A stretch of DNA of 21,190 bases from Candidatus Onthocola stercoravium (GTDB taxonomy: Bacteria > Bacillota_I > Bacilli_A > RF39 > UBA660): assembly GCA_018711775.1 (NCBI GenBank), contig DVHV01000082.1, positions 1-21,190 on the forward strand, given 5' to 3'. Positions within the stretch are counted from its first letter, which is position 1, and each line of letters starts with the position of its first letter. Shown piece by piece: positions 21,119-21,190 of the stretch. The notes under the pieces are model-generated. The model was not told the DNA's origin. It saw nothing but the letters and a program-made list of their open reading frames with translations, and searched no databases. The position numbers and the translations under genes were made by a program.

Positions 21119-21190
21119 TCACACCGCAAGGCGATACGGATCACTTGAAGTTCCACTTCCTCCTTGTAATGCTACATTAGATTTCAGATA
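21119..21190 (-). CDS. C-terminal end of a probable surface/secreted protein (partial)
   Basis: Only the last 23 codons and TGA stop are in the window; the gene continues beyond the right edge. The end reads YLKSNVALQGGSGTSSDPYRL plus Ala-Val. From memory this resembles the C-termini (VRPVxxLKSxVxxxxGxGTxxxPY) of large gut-Firmicutes surface or pilin-like proteins, often present in many copies; I could not check that. The first 17 codons use A/T-ending codons typical of the window, while the last six (CCG TAT CGC CTT GCG GTG) are GC-rich and belong to the adjoining GC-rich patch. Confidence 0.65.
   Translation of the reverse strand, partial: YLKSNVALQGGSGTSSDPYRLAV

Noticed and set aside
1..21190. 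Mycoplasma genetic code (TGA as Trp)
   Set aside because: TGA ends secY, tpiA, the Fic gene and the partial surface gene at family-appropriate positions, and Trp is encoded by TGG.
1..21190. CRISPR arrays, tRNA or rRNA genes, insertion sequences
   Set aside because: I found no regularly spaced direct repeats with spacers, no tRNA-like or rRNA stretches, and no transposase coding sequence.

Overview
The window is a low-GC, tightly packed chromosomal segment from a Firmicutes/Bacilli-type bacterium. The evidence is the Bacillus-like order of the S10-spc-alpha ribosomal cluster, a full-length Spo0A (the master regulator of sporulation, confined to spore-forming Firmicutes and close relatives), zinc-type S14 and L36, and strong Shine-Dalgarno sites. 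Several features lean toward Mollicutes or their free-living gut relatives: no rpmD (L30), a short divergent phosphoglycerate kinase, and extreme AT bias. TGA is used as a normal stop (secY, tpiA, the Fic gene and the partial gene at the right edge), so this is not the Mycoplasma code. I infer an uncultured gut-type Bacilli lineage but cannot name a species.

Layout, nearly all on the minus strand, so transcription runs from high to low coordinates. At 21190-21119 the last 23 codons of a probable surface protein enter the window, followed by a GC-rich patch with a strong hairpin. Then come pgk and tpiA (21035-19196). A plus-strand Fic-domain gene (18227-19162) is convergent with tpiA and bracketed by two copies of one palindrome. 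spo0A (17854-17090) follows, behind a promoter with a 10-bp-periodic array of Spo0A-box-like sites. Next are gpmI and an unrecognised 170-aa gene (17015-14965), ending in a terminator.

The promoter at about 14906-14934 then starts the ribosomal supercluster: rpsJ-rplC-rplD-rplW-rplB-rpsS-rplV-rpsC-rplP-rpmC-rpsQ-rplN-rplX-rplE-rpsN-rpsH-rplF-rplR-rpsE-rplO-secY-adk-map-infA-rpmJ-rpsM-rpsK-rpoA-rplQ (14776-893). It makes ribosomal proteins, the Sec translocon pore, adenylate kinase, methionine aminopeptidase, IF-1 and the RNA polymerase alpha subunit. It ends in an intrinsic terminator at 864-891. Two small genes with their own promoters follow: a 72-aa protein and a lipoprotein.

The ribosomal block is ordinary apart from the missing L30, an acidic tail on L3 and a replaced C-terminus on L24. 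The most interesting parts are the spo0A-fic-tpiA region (phased Spo0A-box array, palindrome-bracketed Fic gene lacking the catalytic His) and the GC-rich element at the right edge, whose boundary falls inside a reading frame. Several transcription units are packed so that a terminator hairpin carries the stop codon of one gene, and the -35 of the next unit lies in or just after that terminator.
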